Below are positions 1 through 8,537 of a stretch of DNA of 64,000 bases, piece by piece; position 1 is the first letter of the stretch, and every line of letters begins with the position of its first letter. The DNA lies in NCBI RefSeq assembly GCF_007991655.1, contig NZ_BJYT01000001.1, forward strand, positions 770,942 through 834,941, given 5' to 3'. The position numbers and the translations under genes are program-made. Source of the stretch: Segetibacter aerophilus. Lineage in GTDB: Bacteria; Bacteroidota; Bacteroidia; Chitinophagales; Chitinophagaceae. Below the pieces are notes generated by a model. The model saw only the letters and a program-made list of their open reading frames with translations, did no database searches and was not told where the DNA came from.

Positions 1-366
1 TTTTTGGGCGAAAGAATTAAGAATTAAAAGGCTTTCGGCAACCTGTTGTTGCTGTTTTACTTCCGGGCTTGTTACAGTTTCTTCGATCTCTATATTGTAT
101 CGGGCGGCAATCCATTTAAGGGCTTCGACGTAGGTATACTTTTCATGCTCCATCACAAAGCCGATTGCGTTGCCGCTTTTGCCACAACCAAAGCATTTGT
201 AAATTTCTTTGCTGGGTGAAACCGTGAACGACGGCGATTTTTCGTTGTGAAAAGGGCAATTACCTAAATAATTTGCTCCACGCTTCTTAAGCTTTACAAA
301 TTCGCCTACGATCTCTACTATATCAATGCGGTTAGTTATCTGCTGTATCGTCTGTTGTGTAATCAT
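1..366 (-). CDS. dnaG: DNA primase DnaG, N-terminal part (cut by window edge)
   Basis: The minus strand reads open from an ATG at 366 to base 1 (122 codons), so the gene continues outside the window. The visible part is the zinc-binding domain of bacterial primase, which makes RNA primers at the replication fork. The CHC2 zinc ligands are visible as C37, H40 (CPFH) and C58, C61 (CFGC), followed by the usual GNAIGFVM segment that contacts template DNA. Low-complexity Gln-rich residues follow near position 105. The catalytic TOPRIM domain would lie beyond the edge. The start is the first ATG, and the N-terminus begins directly with the helix that precedes the zinc ribbon, as in other primases. 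Identification is secure. Confidence 0.96.
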   Translation of the reverse strand, partial: MITQQTIQQITNRIDIVEIVGEFVKLKKRGANYLGNCPFHNEKSPSFTVSPSKEIYKCFGCGKSGNAIGFVMEHEKYTYVEALKWIAARYNIEIEETVTSPEVKQQQQVAESLLILNSFAQK

Positions 367-768
367 TTGTAGTTATACCAAAGCGAATATCCGATTTTAA
401 AAAAATAGCGAGGTGTAAATTCAGATTAAAACTGCGTGATCGTAGTGGTGGGTGTAGGTAGAGTGGACTTTGATTTATTAATTATGAGCTTTTAGAGGGT
501 TTTTTCATAAACCTCGTCCCTCTGTATTCTTACTTATTGCATCTTGTTTTTATGCTATTCATTAACCCGGTTACTGTAGAAAACTTTTCTCTTTTAATAC
601 TGATACTTTAAAGTTTTTTTGACTTTGTTCTAGAATTAAAATAAAATTTTCCCAACTGTTAAGTCTTTTAAAGACAGTAACTTCTAAACATAAACAAGAC
701 CAAATGGTTTATTAATTGCAAATGATTGAATACTCAATCGATATTTCTTCTCCTTCATAAAAACAATT
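367..768. other. Divergent intergenic region between dnaG and the sigma-like ORF
   Basis: About 400 bp of AT-rich DNA separates two divergent genes and must contain both promoters. I found no exact TAnnTTTG box, no RNA gene and no convincing ORF. A short ORF starting near 726 overlaps the next gene in another frame and looks like its shadow. Confidence 0.5.
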
Positions 769-1155
769 GTGGCTACAACTGTACATCTGACACAAAAGGA
801 ACTTTTTATGGCCTTAAAGCAAAAAGACCAAAAAGCTTTCAGCTATTTGTACGACCAATATGCTCCTTCGATATATGGGGTACTTGTAAGGGAAGTGAAG
901 AACGAGCAGCTAGCTGCAGAAATTTTAAAAAGAACCTTTATAAATATCATTGAGGAATGCAATAACATGGATTGTATAAAACAATCCTTATTTGTCTGGT
1001 TATTGATGATGACTAAAAAAATGGCTGCCTCAAGCTTCAATGTTAACATCAATCTTTCCGGCTCATTAATGGCCAAAACAAATGTTGGCCAAAATATCAA
1101 CTCAAAAGCTTCCTCTTCTTACTTTCCTGCAGGCCAATTCGTCTCGCCACTTTAG
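769..1155 (+). CDS. ECF sigma factor-like protein with only region 2
   Basis: The 128-residue product begins with a GTG (769); an in-frame ATG lies 13 codons later. Residues about 10-90 resemble sigma-70 region 2 of ECF factors: an ALKQKDQKAFSYLYDQYAP helix, then a segment matching the AFxxIWxx stretch (TFINIIEE), then a SLFVWLLMMTKKMA helix like the usual SLFTWLxxIARN. Region 2 binds core RNA polymerase and the -10 element. The HTH-bearing region 4 that should follow is absent; the C-terminal 35 residues are Ser/Asn-rich and end near SYFPAGQFVSPL. No region 4 was found in other frames downstream up to 1279. It could be a decayed sigma gene or a small regulator that keeps only the core-binding part. 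The family is fairly sure; the function is not. Confidence 0.6.
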   Translation: MATTVHLTQKELFMALKQKDQKAFSYLYDQYAPSIYGVLVREVKNEQLAAEILKRTFINIIEECNNMDCIKQSLFVWLLMMTKKMAASSFNVNINLSGSLMAKTNVGQNINSKASSSYFPAGQFVSPL

Positions 1156-1279
1156 TCAAATTTTGAAAAACTTCCAGTTCTTTAGTTTGGATCTTATAGG
1201 CTGGATTTTCCAATCACCAAATCGCCGCTTTTTATAAGTGTGCCTTTATTCGGGAGTGACTTTCTCTTACAACTCAATA

Positions 1280-1729
1280 TCAAAAGTTGATCTTTTGTTT
1301 TCCCTGGTAGTTAAATGGGATTGTGACATAGAAGCCGCCCTTGCCAACCCGGGTCGTGCCCTTCGCACCCAACGTCACTTCCTTGTTGAATAGAATACTT
1401 AGTGAGTTTTTAAATAATCCTTTCATATCTACCTGCATACTTGCCGGTAAGGTGAACTCTGCCGCCTTAGGGATCGACATCATCGTGTCAAGCACAAACT
1501 TTCCGAGATAGTTGCTATCAATATAAATATCGCAGTCTACATTTTTAAGAGTAAGCCCGAAACTGTTGGGATTTACAAATACCAGATCCATCGAAACCTT
1601 AGACGTGCTAAGCCCGAAACTTTCTACTTTGATATTTTTTACGTCTTTGTAATCGAAAGAAGTGGGCTTTTTACATGAGTAACAAGAAAGGGATAGAACA
1701 ATAGCAAGAAAGGGGAGTAATCTATTCAT
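1280..1729 (-). CDS. LEA2/WHy-like lipoprotein
   Basis: This 149-residue protein starts with a lipoprotein signal peptide ending in CYSCKK (lipidation Cys probably at 19). The rest fits the LEA type 2 (water stress and hypersensitive response) fold: an all-beta domain with the hallmark VFVNPNSFGLTLKNVDCDIYID segment style, where an Asn-Pro-Asn turn starts the conserved core, and a closing VTIPFNYQGK strand. Such lipoproteins are common and uncharacterised in Bacteroidota. It is probably anchored in the periplasm or outer membrane. The gene stands alone and is transcribed away from the WbqC-like gene. Family call is good; role unknown. Confidence 0.72.
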   Translation of the reverse strand: MNRLLPFLAIVLSLSCYSCKKPTSFDYKDVKNIKVESFGLSTSKVSMDLVFVNPNSFGLTLKNVDCDIYIDSNYLGKFVLDTMMSIPKAAEFTLPASMQVDMKGLFKNSLSILFNKEVTLGAKGTTRVGKGGFYVTIPFNYQGKQKINF

Positions 1730-2012
1730 GTCAACGTTTCGTGCAAAGTAACAATTTTAATTAATGGAAAAAGTGAAAATAGAAGGCTTGCATTCTTGCT
1801 AATACTTTTAGAATCACCGACCTTGCGGGCGGAATTAAAAGAGATAACAGTGACTAAGGATTTTAGTATAGATAATTTTAGCACTAATTGTTGTAAATCA
1901 ATAATTAACGCTTGTATGCTACTATTATTATTTCTACTACTACCCATCTATAAACAGATGTATGCGCAGTCGTTTTCGTTCCATCTAAAACTCTAATAAA
2001 AATTTTTAAAAA

Positions 2013-2636
2013 ATGGGTCTTGTAATTGATTGTCAAATATTTCCATCGATTGATTTTATTAAAAAGGGAATTGAGTCAAAACATATAATAATTGAGTCAT
2101 ATGAGTATTTTAAAAAATCCAGTTTTCGAAATCGTTATGTTATTGCGGGCGCAAATGGTCTCATAAATTTGACTGTTCCAGTTGCTGGAGGAAGGGAGCA
2201 AAAGAAACTAATTACCGAAGTAGAGATAGACAACACGCTTAATTGGCGCACGAAACATTGGAGAAGTATAGAGTCATCTTATAATAAAGCTCCTTTCTTT
2301 GATTACTACCGCGAGGAAATAAAAAGCCTGATATTTCTGGAAGAGGAAAAGCTTTTTAGTTTTAATATTTTTATTCTCAACTCAGTACACAAGATGCTGG
2401 GTGTTAATACTTCTGTTGGTTTTACTAAGGAGTATAAAAAGTTTTACGAAGACAATACGGATTTAAGAAACAAGTTGTTGCCTGGAAAGTTTCAGGCGAA
2501 CCAAGACAATTGGCAACCGAAATATGCCCAGGTATTTCAAGACCGCCTCGGCTTCCAGCCAAACCTCAGTATTCTAGATCTACTTTTTTGTGAAGGTCCA
2601 AATTCATCAAACTTGATTGAGAGGAGTATTGTTTAA
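2013..2636 (+). CDS. WbqC-like family protein
   Basis: The 207-residue product matches the WbqC family in layout: an N-terminal QIFPSIDFIKKGI strand-helix, a FKKSSFRNRYVIAG motif, a LTVPVAGG strand, then NTLNWRTKHWRSIESSYNKAPFF, which is the family signature. WbqC-like proteins are found in O-antigen and other loci and their biochemical activity is not settled. Here the gene stands alone, not in a glycan operon. No signal peptide is seen, so it is probably cytosolic. The ATG at 2013 is preceded by an AT-rich leader without a clear Shine-Dalgarno, which is normal in Bacteroidota. Confidence 0.85.
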   Translation: MGLVIDCQIFPSIDFIKKGIESKHIIIESYEYFKKSSFRNRYVIAGANGLINLTVPVAGGREQKKLITEVEIDNTLNWRTKHWRSIESSYNKAPFFDYYREEIKSLIFLEEEKLFSFNIFILNSVHKMLGVNTSVGFTKEYKKFYEDNTDLRNKLLPGKFQANQDNWQPKYAQVFQDRLGFQPNLSILDLLFCEGPNSSNLIERSIV

Positions 2637-3018
2637 GGCGATTTGTCCGGTTCTAATTCAGGTTCTATTAAGCGTCTTAATTTCTATCTCGTTGATTATT
2701 AACGTGATTTTAGTTTTATTATTTGATTTTTTCCGACTCTTTTAGGGCAATTATAACTAATCGTTCTACTACTATTAATAAGAACCTAACCCTACCAAGC
2801 TGTAGCAGCGGTAGTTTTCCAAAAAGTCTTAATAAGCAGCCAATTTTAATCCAATTGCATCTGCATGATATGATGAATGCCGTTCTCGCCCTCTCATGAT
2901 AAAACATCTTTAAAAAACTAGCCTGTTAACTATTCATTTTCTCCTTTAGGATAATTGGAATTTTACCAAGAAAAATATTCAAAGCAATCGAACGTAGCAA
3001 ATGCTATAAATTTAAAAA
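2637..3018. other. Intergenic region before the PorP/SprF gene
   Basis: About 380 bp with no convincing gene. A 62-codon minus-strand ORF at 2719-2907 has basic, patternless composition and no family resemblance, so it was not called. No clear promoter box or terminator hairpin was recognised. Confidence 0.4.
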
Positions 3019-4041
3019 ATGAAAAGGAAAGTTGTCTTAGCTATAGTCACCAGTTTTATTTGTTTTGTTCCGTATGCACAACAGCTTCCCCATTATACTC
3101 AGTATGTACTTAATAATTTTATTTTAAACCCGGCAGTTGCGGGCATCGAGAATTATACTGACGTTAAAATCAGTCACAGGCACCAGTGGGTTGGGATTGA
3201 TGGCGCGCCTGTAACTACTTACCTTACCATACACGGACCAATAAAAAAGAGTGATTATGCACGAGAGACAGCCACCGGTTTTCGTGCAGAAGGTGAAAAC
3301 CCAAGAGGTAAGGCATACTGGCAGAATTATGAAAAAGCCGATCCTCATGCCGGAATTGGCCTTACTATATTAAACGACCGTACTGGACCTCTCAACCGTT
3401 TTTCAGCCTACGGAACTTATGCCTATCATATAGGAATCTCAAGTAAAACAAGTTTATCTGCCGGTATTTCTGCAGGAATAAAAAATACTACATTAAATGC
3501 CGGTAAGCTTTCCTTTGATGTGCCTGTTGACCCTGCTGTTGCAGGAAGTGGTTATCTGAATAGGTTGACGCCAGATATGAACGCGGGTATTTGGTTGTAC
3601 TCAGCAGATTATTTTGCGGGACTTTCAGCTCAAAACATTATTCCCTCTAAAATAAAATTTTCAGAAGATACAGTGAAGCTAGCGGGTGGCCGACAAATAC
3701 CACATATGTTCTTGACTGCTGGTTATCGTTTTTTTGTAAATGACGATGTCTCTTTTCTACCTAGTGCATTGATTAAATATGTCACTTCCACCCCGGTTAG
3801 TTTTGATGTTAATGCGAAACTTCAGTACAGGGACTTTTTATGGGTAGGAGCCAGTATGCGTTACAAGGATAGTTGGGCCGCGATGGCGGGATTAAATATT
3901 AGCAATGCCATAAACATCGGCTATTCGTATGATATTACAACTTCCCAACTAAATACAGTAAGCAGGGGTTCTCATGAGATTGTTGTAGGCTTTCTGTTGG
4001 GGAACAGGTTTGGAGACTGGTGCCCGCGAAATTTATGGTAA
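3019..4041 (+). CDS. PorP/SprF-family outer-membrane protein (type IX secretion-associated)
   Basis: The 340-residue protein has a cleavable signal peptide (ends near FVPYAQ) and the typical PorP/SprF opening QLPHYTQYVLNNFILNPAVAG. It then shows repeated amphipathic beta strands ending in a terminal strand, consistent with an outer-membrane beta barrel. Family members work with PorK/PorL/PorM/PorN/SprA in type IX secretion and gliding, often as attachment proteins for secreted adhesins. Stand-alone paralogs are numerous, so this copy may serve one cargo rather than the core machine. A T9SS cargo protein is encoded at 60615-62315. It is followed by a bidirectional terminator. Confidence 0.9.
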   Translation: MKRKVVLAIVTSFICFVPYAQQLPHYTQYVLNNFILNPAVAGIENYTDVKISHRHQWVGIDGAPVTTYLTIHGPIKKSDYARETATGFRAEGENPRGKAYWQNYEKADPHAGIGLTILNDRTGPLNRFSAYGTYAYHIGISSKTSLSAGISAGIKNTTLNAGKLSFDVPVDPAVAGSGYLNRLTPDMNAGIWLYSADYFAGLSAQNIIPSKIKFSEDTVKLAGGRQIPHMFLTAGYRFFVNDDVSFLPSALIKYVTSTPVSFDVNAKLQYRDFLWVGASMRYKDSWAAMAGLNISNAINIGYSYDITTSQLNTVSRGSHEIVVGFLLGNRFGDWCPRNLW

Positions 4042-4056
4042 GTTGAACGAGGCAAA

Positions 4057-4096
4057 ATAAAAATCCCCTATTTATGACATATAAACAGGGGATTTT
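4057..4096. terminator. Bidirectional terminator between convergent genes
   Basis: The sequence AAAATCCCC-TATTTAT-GACAT-ATAAACA-GGGGATTTT forms a long stem with a GC core and A/T tracts on both sides, so it can terminate the PorP/SprF gene (+) and the coiled-coil gene (-). Confidence 0.85.
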
Positions 4097-4112
4097 CAAT
4101 AATACCTAAATT

Positions 4113-4580
4113 TTATTGCTGGGTATTCCGGATAGCAGTTCTCATTTTTTCGAGCTCCTGCAATTTCTGTTGCTTTTCTTCCAATTCAGAAGTAAGCTTT
4201 GCTATTTTTTTATCCTGGTCCTTTATCTTGTTGTTTGCATCTTTTGCGTCTTCCGCATCTTTTACTGCTTTGTTTGCTTTCTTTTTTGCGCTTTTCGCAT
4301 CTCCTAAGTCTCCGTTAGTTGCTTTTGATGCCTGGTTGCTACTTTCCATTACAGAGTTTTGAGCATCAGAAACAGCATTGGCTGCTTTTGACTGATAACC
4401 AGGAAGGTTGTTTTTAGCGATGGCTAGTTTGGATGTAAGTTCAGCAACGTTATTACTTACTTTCACGTACTCCTCGTTTAGTTTAACTGTATCTGAGGCT
4501 GTTTTGTATTTTTGAGAAAAGGCAGAAAAGCTTGTCATGACAAGGATCATAACGGGTAAGAAAAAAGTAAACTTTTTCAT
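4113..4580 (-). CDS. Secreted coiled-coil protein of unknown function
   Basis: The 155-residue product has a signal peptide (MKKFTFFLPVMILVMTSFSAFSQ) and a mature chain that is almost entirely charged helix. Residues about 30-105 are Ala/Lys/Asp-rich (DAKSAKKKANKAVKDAEDAKD), and residues 110-150 form a heptad-rich coiled coil (LTSELEEKQQKLQELEKM). It is likely periplasmic. No enzyme motif is visible. The nearest general description is an alanine-rich coiled-coil protein. It converges on the PorP/SprF gene and diverges from the esterase gene, so it is its own transcription unit. Confidence 0.7.
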   Translation of the reverse strand: MKKFTFFLPVMILVMTSFSAFSQKYKTASDTVKLNEEYVKVSNNVAELTSKLAIAKNNLPGYQSKAANAVSDAQNSVMESSNQASKATNGDLGDAKSAKKKANKAVKDAEDAKDANNKIKDQDKKIAKLTSELEEKQQKLQELEKMRTAIRNTQQ

Positions 4581-4837
4581 GTTGATTAATTGATTGTATT
4601 AAATAAGAGTCTTTGAAATAAGACCTGGAAAAGAAGAACGTATTCATTCTCAGATCTTTACTGCGCTACATAGAGCAACTATCAAGCCGCGTACTTCATT
4701 TACATCAATAAGCCTGTTATAATCGTCTAAGTTGTCAATATATTTAATAATTACCTTAAAAGGCAGAACTAAAAGAAGTAATACCGCTAAATTGGGACTT
4801 CTGACAAAAGCTTTCTAATTAAATTTACCAAAAACAG

Positions 4838-5704
4838 ATGGGCATGTATAGGCTAGTATTGTTGTTACCACTTTTTATTGCAACCGTTGCAAAGTCTCAG
4901 GTGCTAACCGATTCAATTCTGATCGAAGGGCATTACAGAACTTTTAATTTCAATAATCCCGGCAATGAGAAAAGACCAAACCTAGTGTTTGTTATGCATG
5001 GTTCTGGTGGTAATGGAAAGGAGATGATGAATTCGGCGAAAAAGCTGGAAGTCAGTGCGAAGGCGGAACAACTGCTGCTGGTTTATCCCGACGGCTACGA
5101 ACATTACTGGAACGAATGTCGCAAAGCGGCTACGTCAACCGCAAATATTGAAAACATCAACGAAAATGCTTTTTTTGACGCGATGATCAATTACTTCCAA
5201 AGTAAATATGGAATAGATAAGAAACGAGTGTTTGCAGTCGGCACATCAGGAGGAGGGCATATGGCTTATAAACTTGCGCTTACCATGCCTGAAAAATTTA
5301 AGGCTGTTACGGCTATTATTGCCAATCTTCCCGATACCAATAACCTTGATTGTGTTGAAGTAAAACGCCCAATACCGGTAATGATCATAAATGGAACAGA
5401 GGACCCTTTGAACAAATACGACGGAGGAATGATGATTTTGGGAAATGTGACACTTGGCAATGTTCGTTCTACCAACAGAACTTTTGCTTATTGGTCTACC
5501 CTTGCGGGATACACCGGAGAGCCTGTAAAAGAAAGTTTGCCTGACACGGATCCTACCGATGGTAGAACGATCGAGAGATATACCTATAGGCAAAAAGGAA
5601 AGCCGGAAGTCGTACTGCTAAAAGTAATTGGTGGTAAACATGATTATCCAAATGACATCGATGTGCACGAAGAGGCCTGGCGATTCTTCAAACGACAGTT
5701 GTAG
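4838..5704 (+). CDS. Secreted PHB depolymerase / feruloyl esterase-like hydrolase
   Basis: A 288-residue alpha/beta hydrolase with an N-terminal signal peptide (about 20 residues, cleavage after AKS-Q). The nucleophile elbow GTSGG places Ser137. An oxyanion-type MHGSGGNG loop lies at 53-60, an acid is likely in the NGTEDPLN segment, and the catalytic His is in GGKHDYP near the C-terminus. This pattern fits the esterase family that includes PHB depolymerases, acetylxylan and feruloyl esterases (LpqC type). The substrate cannot be read from sequence; a plant-polymer ester is plausible. It lies 73 bp before a second hydrolase gene on the same strand. Confidence 0.85.
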   Translation: MGMYRLVLLLPLFIATVAKSQVLTDSILIEGHYRTFNFNNPGNEKRPNLVFVMHGSGGNGKEMMNSAKKLEVSAKAEQLLLVYPDGYEHYWNECRKAATSTANIENINENAFFDAMINYFQSKYGIDKKRVFAVGTSGGGHMAYKLALTMPEKFKAVTAIIANLPDTNNLDCVEVKRPIPVMIINGTEDPLNKYDGGMMILGNVTLGNVRSTNRTFAYWSTLAGYTGEPVKESLPDTDPTDGRTIERYTYRQKGKPEVVLLKVIGGKHDYPNDIDVHEEAWRFFKRQL

Positions 5705-5777
5705 GTTTCACCTTTTACCTGGTTCTTTACTTTACATCAAATAACAACAATTTTTCAAAATATCACTATTCAGACTA

Positions 5778-6980
5778 ATGAACTTTATCACTAAAAGCGC
5801 AACCTACTTACTGATTTCCTTACTTGTAATTACAGGATGTAAAAAAGAGACCGAAGCCATCGACCCTGTCGCAGGAGTCGATCTTTTTGTTTCCGCCACT
5901 TCTTCAGGGAATTATACAAAAACACAAATACAGGCTTTTGCCGCGGCGGCAGGTTTAGCCAGTTATATTCCTCTTATAAAATATGATGTAGATTTTTTTA
6001 AATTCATTTATAAAACAAATTTTAAGGGTAGTCCAATACAAGTCTCCGGCCTGGTAGGTATTCCAAAAAACCTTCCGTTTATACCATCGATACTAAGTGC
6101 TCAACATGGCACAATGTTTAAGTCGACTGAGGCTCCTTCAAACTTTCCAGCTTCGTTTACGGGCTTTGAACTATTTGCGGCCGGCGGTTTTGTTACCGTC
6201 ATTCCTGATCTGATTGGTTATGGAGTTTCGCAAAATATTCCTCATCCTTATTATGATCAGTTGTACTCAGGTCAAGCTGTTGTAGATATGATTAAGGCGG
6301 TTAAATATTATGTAGGGCAACAGACGATAGCGATTAGCGACCGCCTGTTTTTGTTTGGATACTCAGAAGGTGGATACGTAACAATGGCCGCACAGAAAGA
6401 AATCGAAACAAATTCTGCACACAATTTGACCCTTACTGCTGCGGCTGAAGGAGCAGGAGGGTATGACCTAAATGGGATGTTGACTGCTATTGCAGGTACC
6501 TCCTCGTATTCTGCACCCTCTTATCTCGCCTTGCTGTTAAATGGATACAATACTACCTATAACTGGAACCGCCCTTTGACAGATTTTTTCCAGCAGCCTT
6601 ATGCAGATAGAATTCCAGCGCTATTGAATGGAACAAAAGATCGTGGGCAAATAGACGCACAGTTAACCGGTTCACCAACTGCTTTATTCACCCCCACTTA
6701 TTATGCAAATCTGCTGAACCCTGCTGGCGAAGCTGCTTTAAAACAAAAACTTACGGCTAACAGCTTTCTTGATTGGGCACCCAAAAGCCCTACCCGTCTT
6801 TTTCATGGCACTGCGGATGAAGCCGTATTTTATCAAACCTCAGTATCGACCTTTAATAGGTTCAAAGCTGCAGGAGCCACAAAGGTCGAATTCTATACGA
6901 TTCAAAATGGTACACATGAGTCAAGCGTTCAGCCGATGATAGAGAATGTCTTGCCGTGGATACAATCGCTCGATAAATAA
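5778..6980 (+). CDS. Alpha/beta hydrolase lipoprotein (secretory lipase/prolyl-oligopeptidase-like)
   Basis: A 400-residue lipoprotein: signal MNFITKSATYLLISLLVITG followed by Cys21. The GYSEGGY elbow gives nucleophile Ser196; candidate acid and base are Asp347 (FHGTADEAVF) and His380 (NGTHES). An insertion between residues 205 and 325 could be a lid. This layout resembles secretory lipases and related carboxylic-ester hydrolases. The preceding gene is another esterase and the next is a PQQ-type dehydrogenase lipoprotein, so this stretch encodes envelope catabolic enzymes. Substrate unknown. Confidence 0.82.
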   Translation: MNFITKSATYLLISLLVITGCKKETEAIDPVAGVDLFVSATSSGNYTKTQIQAFAAAAGLASYIPLIKYDVDFFKFIYKTNFKGSPIQVSGLVGIPKNLPFIPSILSAQHGTMFKSTEAPSNFPASFTGFELFAAGGFVTVIPDLIGYGVSQNIPHPYYDQLYSGQAVVDMIKAVKYYVGQQTIAISDRLFLFGYSEGGYVTMAAQKEIETNSAHNLTLTAAAEGAGGYDLNGMLTAIAGTSSYSAPSYLALLLNGYNTTYNWNRPLTDFFQQPYADRIPALLNGTKDRGQIDAQLTGSPTALFTPTYYANLLNPAGEAALKQKLTANSFLDWAPKSPTRLFHGTADEAVFYQTSVSTFNRFKAAGATKVEFYTIQNGTHESSVQPMIENVLPWIQSLDK

Positions 6981-7056
6981 TAAGATTTCCGAAAGGGATT
7001 TTTGTAAACAAACGGGCGAGGCAAGTGTTTTGTGTTCTTCATGTAAACTTTGTAAC

Positions 7057-8391
7057 ATGATTAATAAAATTCAAACTCTTGTCGTTTTAATCAGCCTCCT
7101 TGTAGCAGGGTGTAATAATGACCAGGCAAAAAAAGAAGAGAATGCCGGTAAAGAAGATACCGTTGCCACATCTGCCGGCCAACCTGTTGATCTACCTGCA
7201 CCTTTCGCTACTCCGTCAAAAACAAAATTCAGTAACGTTATTGGTTGGCCTGAAGGCAAAACTCCTATAGCACCCGAAGGTTTTACCGTTACAAAGTTTG
7301 CGGAAGACCTTAATAATCCTAGATGGATTTATGTTGCTCCAAATGGCGACATACTTGTTGCAGAAGCAAGCACCGACGCAAGTGCAATCAAAAAAGTGAA
7401 GGGCGCCATCAGCGGTAAAAACAAATCGCAAAATTTAGGAAATAGCGGTAACAAGGTTCTGTTGTTTAGAGACAAAGACGGCGATGGAAAAGTAGAGCAA
7501 AGCAGCATTTTTGCCGAAAATTTAAATAAGCCTTTCGGCATGCTCATCATCGGTAATAGTTTTTATGTTGCCAATACCGATGGGCTCATGCAATTTCCTT
7601 ATCAGGCAGGCGCGCTAAAAGTCAGCGCACCGGGAAAAAAGATTCTTGATTTACCAGCTGGTGGCTATAATAATCACTGGACAAGAAACATCATTGCTAA
7701 TAAAGACAATTCAAAAATTTATGTCTCTGTCGGTTCGGGCAGCAACGTTGGCGACAACGGGATGGAAAACGAGATACGGAGGGCTGATATTCTTGAGATC
7801 AATCCCGATGGTACCGGTGAAAGAATTTATGCGGCGGGTTTAAGAAATCCTGTTGGAATGGGTTGGGCTCCCGGCACTAACACCTTATGGACGGCGGTGA
7901 ACGAAAGAGATGGATTGGGCGATGGACTTGTTCCCGATTATATCACCAGCGTAAAAGAAGGTGGCTTTTATGGATGGCCGTACTCTTATTATGGACAGCA
8001 CGAGGACCCGCGAATGAAAGACAACCAAAATCCTGAGTTGGTTAAAAAGGCTATTGTTCCTGATGTTCCACTTGGCGCACATACTGCCTCCCTTGGTTTG
8101 GCATTTGATGAAAAAGGCGTCTTTCCGGATAAGTTTAAAGGCGCCGCATTTATAGGACAACACGGCTCTTGGAATCGGTCGGAATTTGCTGGCTACAAAG
8201 TTGTGTATGTGCCTTTTAATAATGGCAAGCCTTCCGGCCCTCCCCAGGATTTTCTGACTGGTTTTTTAACCGGTGAGGAAAATAAAGCCTATGGCCGCCC
8301 TGTTGGCATTGCCTTTACCCAAAATGGAAATATGCTTGTTGCCGACGATGCTTCTAATACGATTTGGATGGTCAGCGCCAATAAAAAATGA
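7057..8391 (+). CDS. PQQ-dependent sugar (sorbosone-type) dehydrogenase lipoprotein
   Basis: The 444-residue protein starts at the ATG at 7057, giving a lipoprotein signal with LLVAGC (Cys19); a longer reading from 6946 would overlap the previous gene and lacks a signal. The mature chain fits the glucose/sorbosone dehydrogenase beta-propeller family: PEGFTVTKFAEDLNNPRWIYV opening, an EF-hand-like calcium loop DKDGDGKVE, GLRNPVGMGWAPGT, and WNRSEFAGYKV near the end. Members oxidise aldoses or sorbosone using PQQ, in the periplasm. PQQ synthesis genes are not in this window, and the cofactor is not proven for every homolog. Confidence 0.85.
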   Translation: MINKIQTLVVLISLLVAGCNNDQAKKEENAGKEDTVATSAGQPVDLPAPFATPSKTKFSNVIGWPEGKTPIAPEGFTVTKFAEDLNNPRWIYVAPNGDILVAEASTDASAIKKVKGAISGKNKSQNLGNSGNKVLLFRDKDGDGKVEQSSIFAENLNKPFGMLIIGNSFYVANTDGLMQFPYQAGALKVSAPGKKILDLPAGGYNNHWTRNIIANKDNSKIYVSVGSGSNVGDNGMENEIRRADILEINPDGTGERIYAAGLRNPVGMGWAPGTNTLWTAVNERDGLGDGLVPDYITSVKEGGFYGWPYSYYGQHEDPRMKDNQNPELVKKAIVPDVPLGAHTASLGLAFDEKGVFPDKFKGAAFIGQHGSWNRSEFAGYKVVYVPFNNGKPSGPPQDFLTGFLTGEENKAYGRPVGIAFTQNGNMLVADDASNTIWMVSANKK

Positions 8392-8537
8392 TAGGGACGA
8401 AACGAGAAAATTTAGGCGATAAAGTTTTTTTGGAACACATTGATCTGTTGTAGTATTGCAGCTTTTTTTCAATAAAAGGAGTCTTTTAATTATTTATAAT
8501 TTTTATCCTTTCCAATGAAAACTCTGCAAGTTATCCT

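Noticed and set aside
1796..1996. 66-codon plus-strand ORF upstream of the WbqC-like gene
   Set aside because: It has a hydrophobic patch but no family features; it overlaps the region that should hold divergent promoters.
2719..2907. 62-codon minus-strand ORF before the PorP/SprF gene
   Set aside because: Random-looking basic composition with no spacing or neighbour support.
6946..7056. N-terminal extension of the sorbosone dehydrogenase-like ORF
   Set aside because: It overlaps the previous gene, has no signal, and would bury the lipoprotein signal at 7057.
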